In this document: positions 32,204 through 44,762 of the stretch, piece by piece | Layout: each line of letters opens with the position of its first letter | Numbering within the stretch: position 1 is the first letter of the stretch | From: Fallopia convolvulus | Taxonomy: Eukaryota > Streptophyta > Magnoliopsida > Caryophyllales > Polygonaceae | Direction: 5' to 3' | Assembly (NCBI GenBank): GCA_964016875.1 | Contig: OZ024728.1 | Coordinates: forward strand, 23,993,328-24,057,327 | Length of the DNA stretch: 64,000 nt | Translations under genes and position numbers: made by a program | The notes under the pieces: model-generated | What the model was told of the DNA's origin: nothing | What the model saw: only the letters and a program-made list of their open reading frames with translations | Databases searched by the model: none

Positions 32204-33046
32204 TTAATCTTCTTCATCTTCCTCCTCTTCCTCTTCCTCTTCCTCTTCCTCTTGTTTGCTACAAGCCACGTCTTCCTCATCGTCACTAGTCAGGTAGAAC
32301 GCCATCCCTTCATCATCCATGAGTCGGCCATTCCAAATACCGTCCAAAAGACGACTCATATTGGAGTCCATGCCATAAGTTCTGAAATGCTTATAATAGC
32401 GGCATTCCTAACAAACAAGAGAAGTGCAAAGCTTAAATAATAAAAACAAAACATAAGCAGTGAAGAAAAAGGTGTTAGGCGAACAAAAGCGATAGAAATC
32501 ATGAATTTTTATTATATGGTGCAAATTTATAAGTTAGGTACCCCTAGAATATTATGTAATGATGTTCTTAAATAACAACATGATCTTCTCTAAGGCAGAA
32601 AATGCGTAATGATGACATGATGTTTTCTAATGAACAATGTTGGGTGTTTTAGGAATTAGAATCAATACATGACAACAAAAACGAGGAAATCGGATTAATT
32701 AACTAAGCAAGCACTCTCACATTGTAGTATTGTACAATAGAAAATTTGCACTTACTTTGAACTTCCCCTCCCACCACTCGTCATGACCAATAATTTTCCA
32801 AGTACTTGAATCCCACATAACGCCCCCCTTGGTGTGGTGGAAATCCCACCATATCTTCCAAAGCCTGTAAAAGTGATAGTACCTTGATCGAGCAGTGATT
32901 CTTGTACACGGGCACCTACACTCAGCCCGAAAATGCTCATTCACATCAACCCAATTAGGGCACTGGGTATCATCCAAGGGAGGACTAAGCTCTCGAACAA
33001 TCTTGAGGAAGATCAACTCTTCCTCATGTGTCCACTTCCTTGGCAT
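32204..33046 (-). CDS. Myb/SANT-like DNA-binding protein inside CACTA F, intact
   Basis: Two exons on the minus strand: 33046-32756 (97 codons) and 32407-32204 (67 codons plus TAA), joined in phase 0 by an intron with GTAAGT and TTTGTTAG. The protein is 164 aa. It starts MPRKWTHEEELIFLKIV and has spaced Trp residues (W5, W32, a W-K-I-WW-F block, WEWW-like EWW near 91), as in Myb/SANT-like trihelix domains. Exon 2 has YYKHFRTYGMDSNMSRLL and ends in an acidic Glu tail. There are no stops or frameshifts, unlike the neighbouring transposase genes. It is divergent from TnpD. Function is inferred as DNA binding only; it could be a captured host gene or an accessory factor. Confidence 0.7.
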
Positions 33047-33082
33047 TTACACAAACTGGGAAGAAAAGAAATGCACCAGTTT

Positions 33083-33226
33083 AAGTAGAGCAATCAAATA
33101 GAGCATTGAAGTATTTTACAAATAGAAAAAGTGTTTTGAGAAAATAAGTAGAGCAATCAAATAGAGCATTGAAGTATTTTACAAATAGAAAAAGTGTTTT
33201 GAGAAAATAAGTAGAGCAATCAAATA
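33083..33226. repeat. Tandem repeat of 63 bp, 2.3 copies
   Basis: AAGTAGAGCAATCAAAT starts copies at 33083, 33146 and 33209 (last partial). The first two copies look identical. A minus-strand ORF of 123 codons here is this repeat read through. Confidence 0.92.
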
Positions 33227-34010
33227 AATTGTTACTAAAAGGCATAAATGAACCCATTCTCATTTTAACTATCATGATCCAAACCTCAATTGACATAAAC
33301 ATTCTTATCTTACCAAACCTGCTCAAAATGCACTTAAAAACATTCTTATCATATTTATGTTGCAACACACACATCAACCTACTTAAAAAAACTACTTCTA
33401 CTTTTGCTATTCCAAATAAATGCATGCCAGACATTTGTAATTCTGTTACCAATCAGTTATAAGCCAATCAGATTGACAGTCAATTTGCTATACCAAATAA
33501 ATGTAAACAATATGTACTCAGCAACACTTATATTTGTTAAAAGTTAATCAGTTTCAGAATATTCATGATTCGTTGAGATGTTTGTTCTAAGTGAACATGT
33601 AGACAAAAATAAACCTTAGATCCAAAAGACATGCAGATCTAAATGCAAATAGATCTTTAGGGTTTTAAGACTTTGAAATCATTCAAAAGACATGTAAACC
33701 ATGCCAGTCAGTTTCAGTTTCAGATTGACATGCACAAACCATGGAGAAAAAGGGTGGAGAGACATGGAGGCAAGAGACATGCAAATCTAAATGAATTGTG
33801 GAGATATTTGCAACCTAAATGAATTAAACATCAAATTCACAAAGAAAAAAGGTGTGGGATAGCAAATCTAAGCCAAAAATTCGAGGAATGGAGGCAGCCA
33901 AGCCGGCGGGGGGAAATGGGAGCAAGCTAAGCCGATTCGGGGGTTTACCTGGAGGATCAAAGAAGCTGGTGGAGAGAGGACGATTCGACGCCGATGAACA
34001 CGGGCAAGCC
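33227..34010. other. Upstream region of the SANT-like gene, up to element E
   Basis: No ORF of note. Includes a GC-rich segment GCCAAGCCGGCGGGGG near 33897 that recurs right after element E at 48019, about 112 bp apart once E is removed: a local duplication at the insertion site. It probably contains promoter and 5' leader sequence of the SANT-like gene. Confidence 0.5.
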
Positions 34011-35221
34011 TGATAGCGATCAAAGGACCATGAAGAATGCGCTTGCAAAGAAGGTGTCTAAGAGGCCAAAACCAAGACCTTTTCCAAGGTCTTGGGCATT
34101 CAAGTTCAAGAATAAATTCAAGGACTTGATCTTATTTGTTGAAGATATTCATCAATGGCGTCCAAGGCCACCAAGGAAGAGGATGAAGTCTTCAAAGTTC
34201 GGAAAGTTAAGAAACCCGTCAAATTAAAAACAGTGCTCAGTAAACTGGTCATAACTTGGGCTAGAAAATTCATCTCAAGTCCGATAAGTACTCGTTGGAA
34301 AGATAAATAAACTTTCTACAACTTTGTAGTTTACATCAAATCCAGAATCCAACAGCAAAGGACCGAAAAATGGGTTTTACTGAGAGCTGTTCAAGTCTTA
34401 CGGGAATCTTATCTTTAATTTGAATTTCTATCTTTAATTATTTTATTAAGGACGATTTTTATTTATTTATATTAAGAGGATTTCGACCATAGGCTGATGT
34501 TAGTGGTTGATTATTCTCTCTCCTATGTTTTTATTATCTTTTAGATATTTTGAGTTTGTTAGGATATTTTCTTAAATAAATAAATCAACCATGATTTATT
34601 TTATTTAAGGAAATCTAGATAGATATAGTTATAGATATTTTATTATATCTTGGGAAGAAAGATAAGGCATTTTAATCTCCCTAGGGCCGGCCATGTAACC
34701 TTGCCTTGCTCCCCAAGCCATAGCTTTGTATTCTCTATTTATACTCTTGTTATTTCATTCAATAAAATCAGCTTGAGATGAGATAAACCCTAAGAAAGGT
34801 TTATCTCGTCCTTGGGCTCAAAAACAATCGTGTCTATGCTTGCAATTGCAATTTCGAGAATCATCATCACCATCGTCCAACATCATTCGAACTCCTTCTC
34901 TCTCACGTTTTCTGATTTGTGTTTGTTTAAGTGGGTTTGTTGATTTAGTCAATTAGATTGTTCAAGTTGTGATTGTTAAAGATCAAACTAGTTAATCAAT
35001 TGGATTTAGCGTTAGAGCCAATCCAATTGAACTATCAAAGTTGATTCCTTCAACCTATCCAATTTAGTTCGTCATTCATATACTCGAGTTCTTTGTTTCG
35101 TGTTCTTCAAGGCATCTAAAGTTCAAAGCTTTTGTAGGTTTGATTGATTACTGGTAAGATCGGGACTTGTGTGGGTCATATACGAGGTTTCTGAGGAGTC
35201 ATCCGAGGCAATCACGTATCA
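34011..35221 (+). repeat. 5' LTR of element E
   Basis: 1211 bp, starts TGATAGCGATC and ends CACGTATCA. A polyadenylation-like CAATAAAATC lies near 34760. Small ORFs inside are LTR shadows. Confidence 0.9.
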
Positions 35222-35223
35222 AG

Positions 35224-35237
35224 TGGTACTCAGAGCC
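35224..35237 (+). other. Primer-binding site of element E
   Basis: TGGTACTCAGAGCC, two bases after the LTR. It is the initiator tRNA-Met site with a one-base insertion (ACT for AT). A second, more diverged copy of the motif (AAGTGGTATCATAATCC) follows at about 35255. Confidence 0.75.
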
Positions 35238-36608
35238 AGCGATATCACGAGATATCAAGTGGTATCATAATCCAGCGTCTCGCCAAGTAAAAATTTCTTT
35301 CCTAAATTTTCTTTCTAATTGATTTGATTCAGTTTTTTATCCCAAAAATCCCGCCTTTACCCAAAGATTGAATTTTTGGAACCACAGCCTGAATTTTTAC
35401 CACAACCACCACCTATTTCCTCCAACAACCACCTCGCACCACCCTCCACCACCACGACCTGGTGTCGCACTACCCTGCCGCACCACCCACCACCACCGTC
35501 TGATAACAACCCCACCAGCCCCATCCAAATCGGACCACCCCAAACCCTAGATCGCCACCAACCCCCCTTTCGAACCCTAACCCTAATTGACGGCCAAACC
35601 CTAACCCTAACCCTAAATTGGCAGCCAACCCTAGGATCCGAAACCCTAACCCTAGTTCGAACCCTACCTTCCCCTAAACCCTAGAAGCCGAGCCCCAAAC
35701 CCTAACCCTAGCCTCAGCCGAGCCTTCACCAAACCCTAATTCCCCTTGTTGTTGCTTGCCCTCCAAGTAATAACCCATCTAGGAGATTTTAAGGGATTTG
35801 TTGCATGCTTTTGGTTGAATTGGTTGAGTTTGATTGCAATATAGATTAGCTTTTGTCTTCCTACAATTTTTATGAGTTTTTATTGCATGTTGCATGATCA
35901 ATAGAGATTCATATTGCATTGTTGATAATTGCTGATTTTTGTCATTGCATTCCATAAGTTCGACCTAGCCCTTTTTTCTTCTTTATTAATTTGGCTTCTA
36001 GTTGGTTTCATTGGTAGTTTAAAGTCACTTAGATAAAAAAAAAATCAGATTAGCCTAGTTTCGTTTTTTGTCCTATTTGCATTGCTTTGTTATTCTTCAT
36101 TCTAGCACAAGAGTAGATTGTGCATAAAGTCAAAAAAAAAATCAGAAAAGCAAAAGTGATCTACCCCAACTAGTTTTAAGCCACTTTTAACCCTAGTGAC
36201 TGCTTGCTTAAAAATAGTTAAGTAGAAATCACTTTGAAGAAAAAGAGTGACGAAACAAAAGTCACTTAGCCCACCATATTTCTGTCCTTGCATGATAAAT
36301 TTGGCTTTATTAACTTGCATAGAGTCAATTGAGAGATTGCATGTGTTTTAGAGCTCATAAAGGGATTATTTGCATAGCTTGTCTTATTGCATACTTGCCA
36401 TTTGCTTAAGCTGCATATTTCCTTTATTTATCATTAGTATTCCATATCTACACCATATCTACCCATTTACTCCCTCAATTCAACCCAAAAACTGAATTAA
36501 GTTGATTGGATTGCTTTGAGGCAAGTTTTGGCTTGATTAAGGTGTGGTATTGCTTGTTGTGATTTGTTTTAGAACACACTGCTCTCTCTACTTCTTGCTT
36601 GTTTCAAG
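35238..36608 (+). other. Leader of element E with CCCTAA-type repeats
   Basis: Proline-codon-rich CCA/ACC sequence (35376-35560), then interrupted telomere-like CCCTAA units at 35570-35745, then AT-rich sequence up to the gag ORF. Short ORFs here have no recognised similarity. Confidence 0.6.
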
Positions 36609-37349
36609 ATGTCTCAACAATATGTTCCACACCGCATAGAGCCTTTTTATGGGATTACTGACCCTACATGGTATTTTGAATGGGAAGAAGACACCAACTC
36701 TTTCCTTGAGTACCATTATTACACTGAACAAGAGAAGTTGTATGCGGTAACAACTTGTCTTGTGGGAGCTGCACGTTTTTGGTGGGATCATGTACAGAGA
36801 GATCGTTGGAACCGAGGTCTTAAGGCCATTTCCACTTGGCATCAACTGAAATTCTACATGCACCAGAAGTTTGTCCCATATGAGCACTCTGAACGGTTGA
36901 AAAGAGTGGCTAGTTGTAAGCAAGGTTCTAGATCTCCACTTGACTTCTTCATGGAGCTTGAAGAATTGATGTGTTTTGCTGGAGTTGATGTATCACCAAG
37001 GTATATATGTCTACAATTCTTAGATGGACTGAATTATCAATTCCAAGAACATCTTGAAAGCTATACAGACTACAATGATGTTGATGCCTTGGTTCGAGCT
37101 GCTCAGAAGTATTTTTATCAACTCCAACGAAAGAATGAGGCTTTGGCTAATTCTAGTCAAATGAGGTACATTTCTAACTCTTCTTCCATTGTTTTGGATC
37201 CTAACTCCTTTTTGCAGGAATTGGGAGTTTCTGACTCACCAAAACCAGGAATGTTCACTCGAGAAGAGAAAGTTATAGCCCCACAAAGCCAAGAGAGCTC
37301 TAAAGAATCAAGTGACCTCCCATGTGCCATGTTGTGGATGAAAGTTTGA
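36609..37349 (+). CDS. gag-like protein of element E
   Basis: 246 codons from ATG 36609, uninterrupted. It has the retrotransposon gag core: HRIEPFYGITDPTWYFEWE, KLYAVTTCLVGAARFWWDHV (the WW signature, residues about 47-66), FYMHQKFVP, and ICLQFLDGLNYQFQEHL. No CCHC zinc knuckle, protease or reverse transcriptase follows. Gag proteins form the particle that packages the RNA. Here it is the only protein the element could make, so reverse transcription and integration must come from another element. Intact despite about 2.5 percent LTR divergence. Confidence 0.85.
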   Translation: MSQQYVPHRIEPFYGITDPTWYFEWEEDTNSFLEYHYYTEQEKLYAVTTCLVGAARFWWDHVQRDRWNRGLKAISTWHQLKFYMHQKFVPYEHSERLKRVASCKQGSRSPLDFFMELEELMCFAGVDVSPRYICLQFLDGLNYQFQEHLESYTDYNDVDALVRAAQKYFYQLQRKNEALANSSQMRYISNSSSIVLDPNSFLQELGVSDSPKPGMFTREEKVIAPQSQESSKESSDLPCAMLWMKV

Positions 37350-37605
37350 AGAAGGAGGTTCCAGCTGAGGACAACTTGCAAGATGAGAGCATGGAGGAAG
37401 AAGTTATCATCTCAAATGGAGTTTCAATCAAAGAGAGCCATAATGTCCAAGAGATGATTTAATGTCTTCCATCAACTATGTTTGATCCAAAACCTTCTTT
37501 ACTAACCATGGTGCCTTTAGTATCTCCAGCATTTCAAGATATTTCTCCTCTTAATCTTACATGCAACATCGAATCGAGGACGATTCGAGGTCAAGTGGGG
37601 GAGAA
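37350..37605 (+). other. Post-gag region and polypurine tract of element E
   Basis: Remains rich in Glu/Ser codons after the gag stop, then ends with the purine run AAGTGGGGGAGAA directly before the 3' LTR. The phrase CGAGGACGATTCGAGG near 37575 is common in front of LTRs. Confidence 0.6.
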
Positions 37606-38379
37606 TGAAAGCAATCAAAGGACCATGAAGAATGCGCTTGCAAAGAAGGTGTCTAAGAGGCCAAAACCAAGACCTTTTCCAAGGTCTTGGGCATTCAAGT
37701 TCAAGAATAAATTCAAGGACTTGATCTTATTTGTTGAAGATATTCATCAATGGCGTCCAAGGCCATCAAGGAAGAGGATGAAGTCTTCAAAGTTCGGAAA
37801 GTTAAGAAACCCGTCAAATTAAAAACAGTGCTCATTAAACTGGTCCTAACTTGGGCTAGAAAATTCATCTCAAGTCCGATAAGTACTCGTTGGAAAGATA
37901 ATTAAAAGTTCTACAACTTTGTAGTTTACATCAAATCCAGAATCCAACAGCAAAGGACCGAAAAATGGATTTTACTAAGAGTTGTTCAAGTCTTACGGGA
38001 ATCTTATCTTTAGTTTGAATTTCTATCTTTAATTATTTTATTAAGGACGATTTTTATTTATTTATGTTAAGAGGATTTCGATCATAGGCTGATGTTAGTG
38101 GTTGATTATTCTCTCTCCTATGTTTTTATTATCTTTTAGATATTTTGAGTTTGTTAGGATATTTTCTTAAATAAATAAATCAGCAATGATTTATTTTATT
38201 TAAGGAAATCTAGATAGATATAGTTATAGATATTTTATTATATCTTGGGAAGCAAGATAAGGCGTTTTAATCTCCCTAGGGCCGGCCATGTAACCTTGCC
38301 TTGCTCCCCAAGCCATAGCTTTGTATTCTCTATTTATACTCTTGTTATTTCATTCAATAAAATCAGCTTGAGATGAGAT
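37606..38379 (+). repeat. 3' LTR of element E, first part
   Basis: Aligns with 34011-34790. It breaks off at GAGAT (38375-38379), the TSD of element D, and continues at 47582. Confidence 0.92.
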
Positions 38380-40473
38380 TATAATATCCGTGTTCTCTTT
38401 CCTTTAGGTCGGAGGACGAGTTTCTTGAAGTGCAAAAAAAAAAAAATATTGAGATTTCTCGACCTTCAAGTAACCCGTTTAAAGGAATGTTTTATTATAT
38501 CACCCGTTCTAATAATCCGTTTGAAACATCCTAGATTACAAGTTAACTAAATAGCTACCAAGATAAGGTATATCTTTATGGATACTAGTTAATCCTAACT
38601 ATTTAAATATATATTTGACTAAATAAATTATCCTAGATCCTATATATAATTAACCCTTTAACCCTATTTCTTTTGGGAAACGCCGTCCAAGCTCGTAATC
38701 ATCTTCCTCTCTGTTCTTCGGTTGGAGAAGCCGACACTTCCTTATCTCGTGGTCGCGTGGTTCGCCGGGACACTTCATCGTCGTCTTCGTCCGTTTCAAG
38801 TCGAAGGAAGGTCCCGATCTTGGCCGCCAGTCGATCCACTCCATTGTCGGCGTCGTTTTTTTTCCGCTTGTGGGCCAGCAGTCTGTCATCGACGAGTTTT
38901 GCGAAACTCGGCCTCGTAGTTCGGTGAGTCCCTGTTCCTCTGTTCCGGTTAGGTAGCGTCAGGGTCGGCCCTGGCGAGTGTGCTCGTTGGTTGGAACCAG
39001 TCGTTGTAAAGGAAGCATCGGCGGGTATTCCGACTTGCACCCTCTCGCTGGCGCTGATTTGTTCTTCGTTGGGTCGTAAGGGTTCGGCCTCAATAGGTGG
39101 CCTTGAGGAAACGGTTTAGTTTTGTTAGGACTTGGGTTAAGATCGGTCAGGAGGTAGATGAGGGATAACGGCACGGAGGTGGTTTGTGGTGTGAGCTGGT
39201 TCTGATGCCGGAGCGTGAACCTGCCACCTAGTTTAATGTCAGGAGCTTGTTTTATAATCATAATTATATATATGCATGTATAGGTTTGAACAGGGACAAG
39301 TCTAATTCAATTTAACTTGGGTATGGGGTAGGTCGTGAATTTGCACACTTGGGTTATCAACGAAAGTGGGGATGGGTCTTCTGCCCAAAGTGTGGGTGTG
39401 AAAATGGTGGTTCATGAATTGATTTTTTTTTTCTGTTAAGTGGTGCGTGGGCTGGTGGTGTTAGTTAGCTAGTATTATTTGGTTTGATGCATATAAGTTA
39501 GAATTAAATATTAATTAATAGTTAGGATAGGATTGATACTAGTTTGCAAGAATTACTAATGTTAACTTATGGCGGAGTTTGGTTCGGGGATAAAAGAATT
39601 GGTTAGCTATGGGTTAGTAGTATGGTTCGGAACATGTTTAATATAATCTCACACTTTGGATTTCCTATTAGGTAATCGTTTTCGTTCGTGCTCTTAATTC
39701 CGTCTTCTTCAAAGGATCCCTAGTTTCGAGGTAAGTCATTTTTCGACTTGCTCGGTTCTTTTCTCCCTTGTTAGACTGCGTATCGATATTGTAGGACGGG
39801 TTTTGGGAATTAGTCCCGAATACCTTTTTAAATTGTTTTGAGCTCCTTGTGTGTTGGGTGCGTTAATGATTTTAAATGTGTTTGATCGGAAATTATTTTG
39901 GAATGTTTTCTCTGTGTTGGTACCGTTTCCGACACGGCCCATCGTAGCTGGTGTTGAGGAAGAGTTGGCTACTTTGACCCGTGTGACTGGAAAAATCGTA
40001 CCCCTTCAAAATGAAAATTATTATCTGTGTGTTTTTGGCAAGCGCTCCAGTGGAGGCTTAGCCAGGGGTTAGAAGGGAGATTGCGAAGTGGAGTGGGAGG
40101 GCCTGCCTCTGCACTCGGCGCGGTGATGAGCGCCTTGGAAAACGGATTGTGGACAAATGAAGAATTGCATTGTTGTGTGATTGTGATTGTAAATGCGTAT
40201 GTGACTTGTGTGACTGATATAACTAATTTAGGTATTGGCCTTTAAAGTTATGATTGCGATTGTGGATTTGTATGCTGACTCTAGAAATGATTTTAAAGCG
40301 TTCTGCAATTTCCGTATTCTTTCTAGCTTGGTAGATTAGACGCTGACCCTTCGGGGAATATTTTCCAGTTATAGGTATGTCACAGGAAACCGTGCAGGAG
40401 CCTTGGCCGGATGGTGGAGTGGATCGTTGACGCACGTGTCATTAGTTAGGGTTTTTGGGCGTGGTTCGGGATG

Positions 40474-40529
<56 letters not shown>

Positions 40530-40808
40530 GTTTCGTTGAATTATTTTAATTGTGAATTTTTAAGTGTTGTTTGGAATATTTTGAGGGAAAAGAGAAATTC
40601 GGGAAGGGTTACCTGGTAATTTTGTTTATGCATTTGGGCATTCAAACATGTTTTATATTCATTTTTATAAATATGAAAGTTGGATGTTTTACTTGTTTTC
40701 TCGTCGTGCCCGCGTTGTAAGATCCTAAAGTGTAGTTGTCAACCTATTTAATAGTACCTAGTAAGGTCTATTTCTTAGTAGCGCCCCGTCGGAAGTCGGG
40801 GTGTTACA
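38380..40808 (+). repeat. 5' LTR of element D
   Basis: Starts TATAATATCCG, ends GGGGTGTTACA. Contains an (ATT)n microsatellite at about 40474-40529. Shares conserved blocks with the LTRs of C. The several ORFs found identically in both LTRs are not supported as genes. Confidence 0.93.
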
Positions 40809-40811
40809 AAT

Positions 40812-40824
40812 TGGTATCAGAGCC
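40812..40824 (+). other. Primer-binding site of element D
   Basis: TGGTATCAGAGCC, three bases after the LTR, as in element C. Confidence 0.92.
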
Positions 40825-43800
40825 AGGTTGACAACAGGGCACAAGGAACTGACCAACGAGTGTACCCGAGGTCCAACTTGAAACTAAAACCAGCCGGTGT
40901 TTTTAAAATATTTTAACTGGGGTAGGCATGTTGCATATAGGTGGGTAGGTGACACGTCGCGATTCCACCACCATCAGTTGAAGGACCTCTGGTAGTTTAG
41001 TGCTTTTATCCTTCTAATTCTACGTGTAAGTTTGAAAGAAGTTAATTCTCCTTCTTAGTGTTAGAATTATTAGGGAAGTGTGAGGAATCAACAAAAGTAG
41101 GATTGTAGTGTTGGTTATATGGTCTCCAAGAGTTTAATAATACTGGTCATCGAGTATTTGAACTAGTGCAAGAGGAAGGCAGAAATGGTCGACATAGAAG
41201 ATAATGGAGTAACTTGGAGCAAATCTAACCTAGGCATATAAGTTATTGGATTAGAAGTGGTTGAACTTCAATTAGGAACATCAATTGAAGAAAGGATGTT
41301 GCTCGTTTTAGGAAGAGTCCAATATCCGACTTAAAAAGATTAGCAAGGAGTTCGAAATGGAGGATAGAAGAGAATGTAGTTATTCACGATTGATCCTACT
41401 TACCTGAAGCAATCATACGAAAGTGAGTTATAGGATAAGGCCAAGGAGATGACGCGGTGAGAATCTAGGAAGGCAGCGGAGTAAAATGAGTTTGAGGCAA
41501 TGTGTAGGTAGACTTTCACAAAGGAGGATGTGAGATCAAATAGAGAAGGAAGAAGTGATCAAGGGCTCGGTAGGGGCCCTGGGCCAATTTATCCACAAGC
41601 CCACTTTGTTAATGCATTGGAAAAAGGGATTATGACATTAATTCGGGCGACATCTAGCTAATAGACCATACTATTTGTGGAAGCTAGGACTAAGAACATG
41701 AGAAAGATAAGGGAAGAAAACATGTTTAGATAGAAAACTGCAGAGGGAAGAGATTAAGGAACACCTTGTTTAGGTCCGTGCGAGACTAAAGCCTCACGCA
41801 TAAATTAGGGCAGAGTAGTGACCACAATAACGCAATTATAGAGTAAAAGAGATATTGAGTGGAAGTCGAAATCTGCTCAAGGCCATTAAAAAAATAAAAA
41901 TGAAAATGAATGATGACGTGGGACCCGTTGAACCAGTTCTATAGAGACGTGTACCTGGTTATGGATTCCGTGAGAGACAACAAATGGCGTATGGATAGAG
42001 ATATTTGATGTGTCTAAATTCGCTCGAATAAGGTTTAGACTAGTACTAAACTCATCTAGACGGAAGTTTTAAGCAGTAAAGATGTTTTAAACAAGACCTT
42101 GACCACGAGATTAAGAAGTTAATTAGTTCGGCTAAGACCATGACCTTGAAACGCGTAGTGGGTTGTTAGGGTGCTTGGATTTACAAGTAGTATAATAAAG
42201 AGCGAAGGCATGACTTGGATCTAGTTCGATTTGGACATATGTGTAGACTATATTTTAGTCGTGGGTTCACCAAATTTTAGCGAGTAGTTGTGCAAGGAAG
42301 AGAAAATTTACAATGTCTAGTTCTTGTAAGGAAGTTTGGACTAGTAACATAATCAACAAAGGTGTAGGGATCAAGCAATGAAGAGCTTTATTAGTATATT
42401 GAACAATAAATGATAATGGCCTTTAGGGTACTAACAATTATACAAGGATGATGGTAAGAATGTATCAATCCAGGGAAAGCTAAGGATATGATTCTAGAGA
42501 CGAGGAGAGGTTAGCGATGTTGTTAAATGTGGATTGTATTGGTTAGTTGAGACAAGTTCGTCGCAAGTCAAGTAGTGCATGCAATTCCTGGATTTCTAAG
42601 TCAAGTGAGCATTTGAAGATGTTTTCATGGGTAGTTGTCATTACTATGAGCCCAATGAGAAGTAGATCTTGTTAGTTACTTTGAACCAAGGATTAGACTT
42701 CTCAAGCAGGTTTCTTAGCACATAGACCAAATCGTGACGTAGAATTGAATACTTGAGTAAAGGAGTTAGGGAGAAGGAGTAAATGCACCGAGTCCACTTT
42801 TGTGAGAGGTTCGGTTTGGTTCGCAAAAATCTGAACTTGGTTATCATGAAACATGGCTTGGGTGGATTGACCATAGTGAAGTGTGAAAATTCTCCATACT
42901 CGGTTAAAGGAATGATTGTGAAGCTTAACTTACGTCTAGTAGGGTTTGTGAGGTGTTGGGCAACAACCGTTATTGACTAACTGGACCGCTGGTAGAGGTC
43001 TTTAGCAACCATTTTTCTATCTACTCCCGGAATTGGAAGAATAAGTTTCCTTCTTGGAGACTAAATTGTAGATTAAATGATACCAGCAATGTGTAGAGCT
43101 CATGGAATATGATTTCGAGTAACTGAGGCGTCTATGGTGAAAAAGTGGCCCAAGTCGAGAAAATAAGGTTTGATCTAAAGGGAATTGATGTGGTATCTTG
43201 GTCGAAGTACCTTTGGAAACGAGACTGCGTTGCAAAACTTCTAAGATTAAAACGGTACTACCGGTTGGGCATAAGGAAGAGTTCTAGTATAAACCACTAT
43301 GGACCAATTTGAGTGCAAATAAGGAAATCGCTTGGTTGTGAGTTACCAAAAGATTTGTGACTGGTTGAAGGGTAATATGACTTGTATACTCAAACCACTT
43401 ATATCATAGAATTGTGGTGGTTATGCGAATTTTAACAGCGCCTTAAAGTCGTAAGAGGTGTGTTACGATGGAAAAGATTGAGTAATCGCCTATGCATACA
43501 AGGTGATAAAGTAATAGGAGCCACGTGAGCAAAAACAAGATAAGGAATGAGTGACCAAATTCAAGGACTGGACACAACTGTATTTTGTATATGCCGAGTC
43601 TGGAGAGAAAAACACTAACTTTAGCGTACATCTTTAAATACAAATTGAAGCTAAAGATGCAAGGATGACTCAGGTTATTCGAATAGCATGAATTGGAAGT
43701 TCAGTGACATTCAACAAAGAGATATAGAAGAGAAAAAAAAAGCTTTTAAAGGAGGATAGTTAGAGTGTGTTATTTCGACTATATGACACAAAGTCTTAGA

Positions 43801-44078
43801 GGGAAATTCTAGTCGATTACGACTTAAGGGGAGACGTTGTTTACTCAATCACTCCATACTTACAAAAAAAATGGATGAAGGATTGGAACCCCAGTAGGAG
43901 TTCAGGGATGCTATTACCAAGTCATGTAGGATAAAATATTAGTTTAGTAGGTGGAGAAATTCAATGGAGTTATGAGATATGTGAGGGATGAAGAATAATA
44001 GAGACGACTTAACATACCTAAGAGGAAAATAACTATTAAAGGTGGGCGGTTCGCGATTAAATTTTGGCAGTAAGGATA
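40825..44078 (+). other. Non-coding interior of element D
   Basis: No ORF above about 80 codons matches a retrotransposon domain on either strand. The first 150 bases resemble the leader of element C (CCAACGAGTGTACCCGAGG). The rest is purine-rich on the plus strand and may be heavily decayed pol or unrelated filler. I could not assign it. Confidence 0.6.
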
Positions 44079-44762
44079 TGAGGCACAGGGTAAGTACTTT
44101 CATTTCACAGCAGCTTGCCATCCACAACCAGATGGCCAATCTAAGAGGACGATTCAGACTTTGGAGATCATACTGAGGTCATGTGTGCTAGACTGGGAGG
44201 TCAGTGGTCGGACCACTTGGCTTTGGTGGAGTTTGCCTATAATAACAACTGGCACTCGTCGATTCAGATGGCTCCTTATGAGGCTTTATATGGTCGGAGA
44301 TCTAGGACACCTCTGTGTTGGGATGATCCCTCAGATATAGTAGATGAGAGGCCACGGATGATTGAGGAGACGGTCGGAAAGGTGGCCTTGATCTGAGAGA
44401 GAATGTTAGGTGCTCATAGTCGTCAGAAGTCCTATGCGGACAAGAGACGTAGACCGTTGGAGTTTGAGGTAGGAGCCCACCTCTGGTTGAGGGTATCACC
44501 TACCCGCGGGGTAAGGAGATTCAGGGTGAAAGGGAAGCTGAGTCCCCGCTATATTGGTCCATTTGAGATTCTGGAGCAAGTGGGCGAGGTGGCTTACATG
44601 CTAGCATTGCTGCCTGCTCTGGACGGATTTCATCCGGTAATCCACGTTTCACAGTTAAGACAGTACGTTCTGGATCCTAGTCACAGACTTAAATATGAAG
44701 AGTTGGAGGTGAAACTAGATCACACTTTTTGGGAACAACCGTTAAGGAGTTTGGATCAATGA
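44079..44762 (+). pseudogene. Integrase and pol C-terminus of element D, broken
   Basis: Reads CHPQPDGQSKRTIQTLE (the conserved YHPQTDGQSER region of integrase) near 44115-44165. A 1-base deletion near 44195 follows, then GGQWSDHLALVEFAYNNNWHSS in the next frame. A TGA at 44394-44396 replaces a conserved Arg codon. The frame then runs SYADKRRRPLEFEVG, GKLSPRYIGPFEIL and FHPVIHVSQLRQYVLDPSH to a stop at 44762. HPV-HVSQL-YV-DPSH is typical of Tekay/Del chromoviruses. It cannot yield an active integrase. Confidence 0.9.

Noticed and set aside
33081..33452. 123-codon minus-strand ORF with repeated FLKTLFLFVKYFNALFDCS-type text
   Set aside because: Produced by the 63-bp tandem repeat.
35376..35684. 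102-codon Pro/Thr-rich ORF
   Set aside because: Low-complexity leader sequence of element E including CCCTAA units; no support.
38650..40435. Several ORFs of 60-113 codons present identically at 45418-47203
   Set aside because: They are inside the two LTRs of element D and are conserved only because the LTRs are near-identical.
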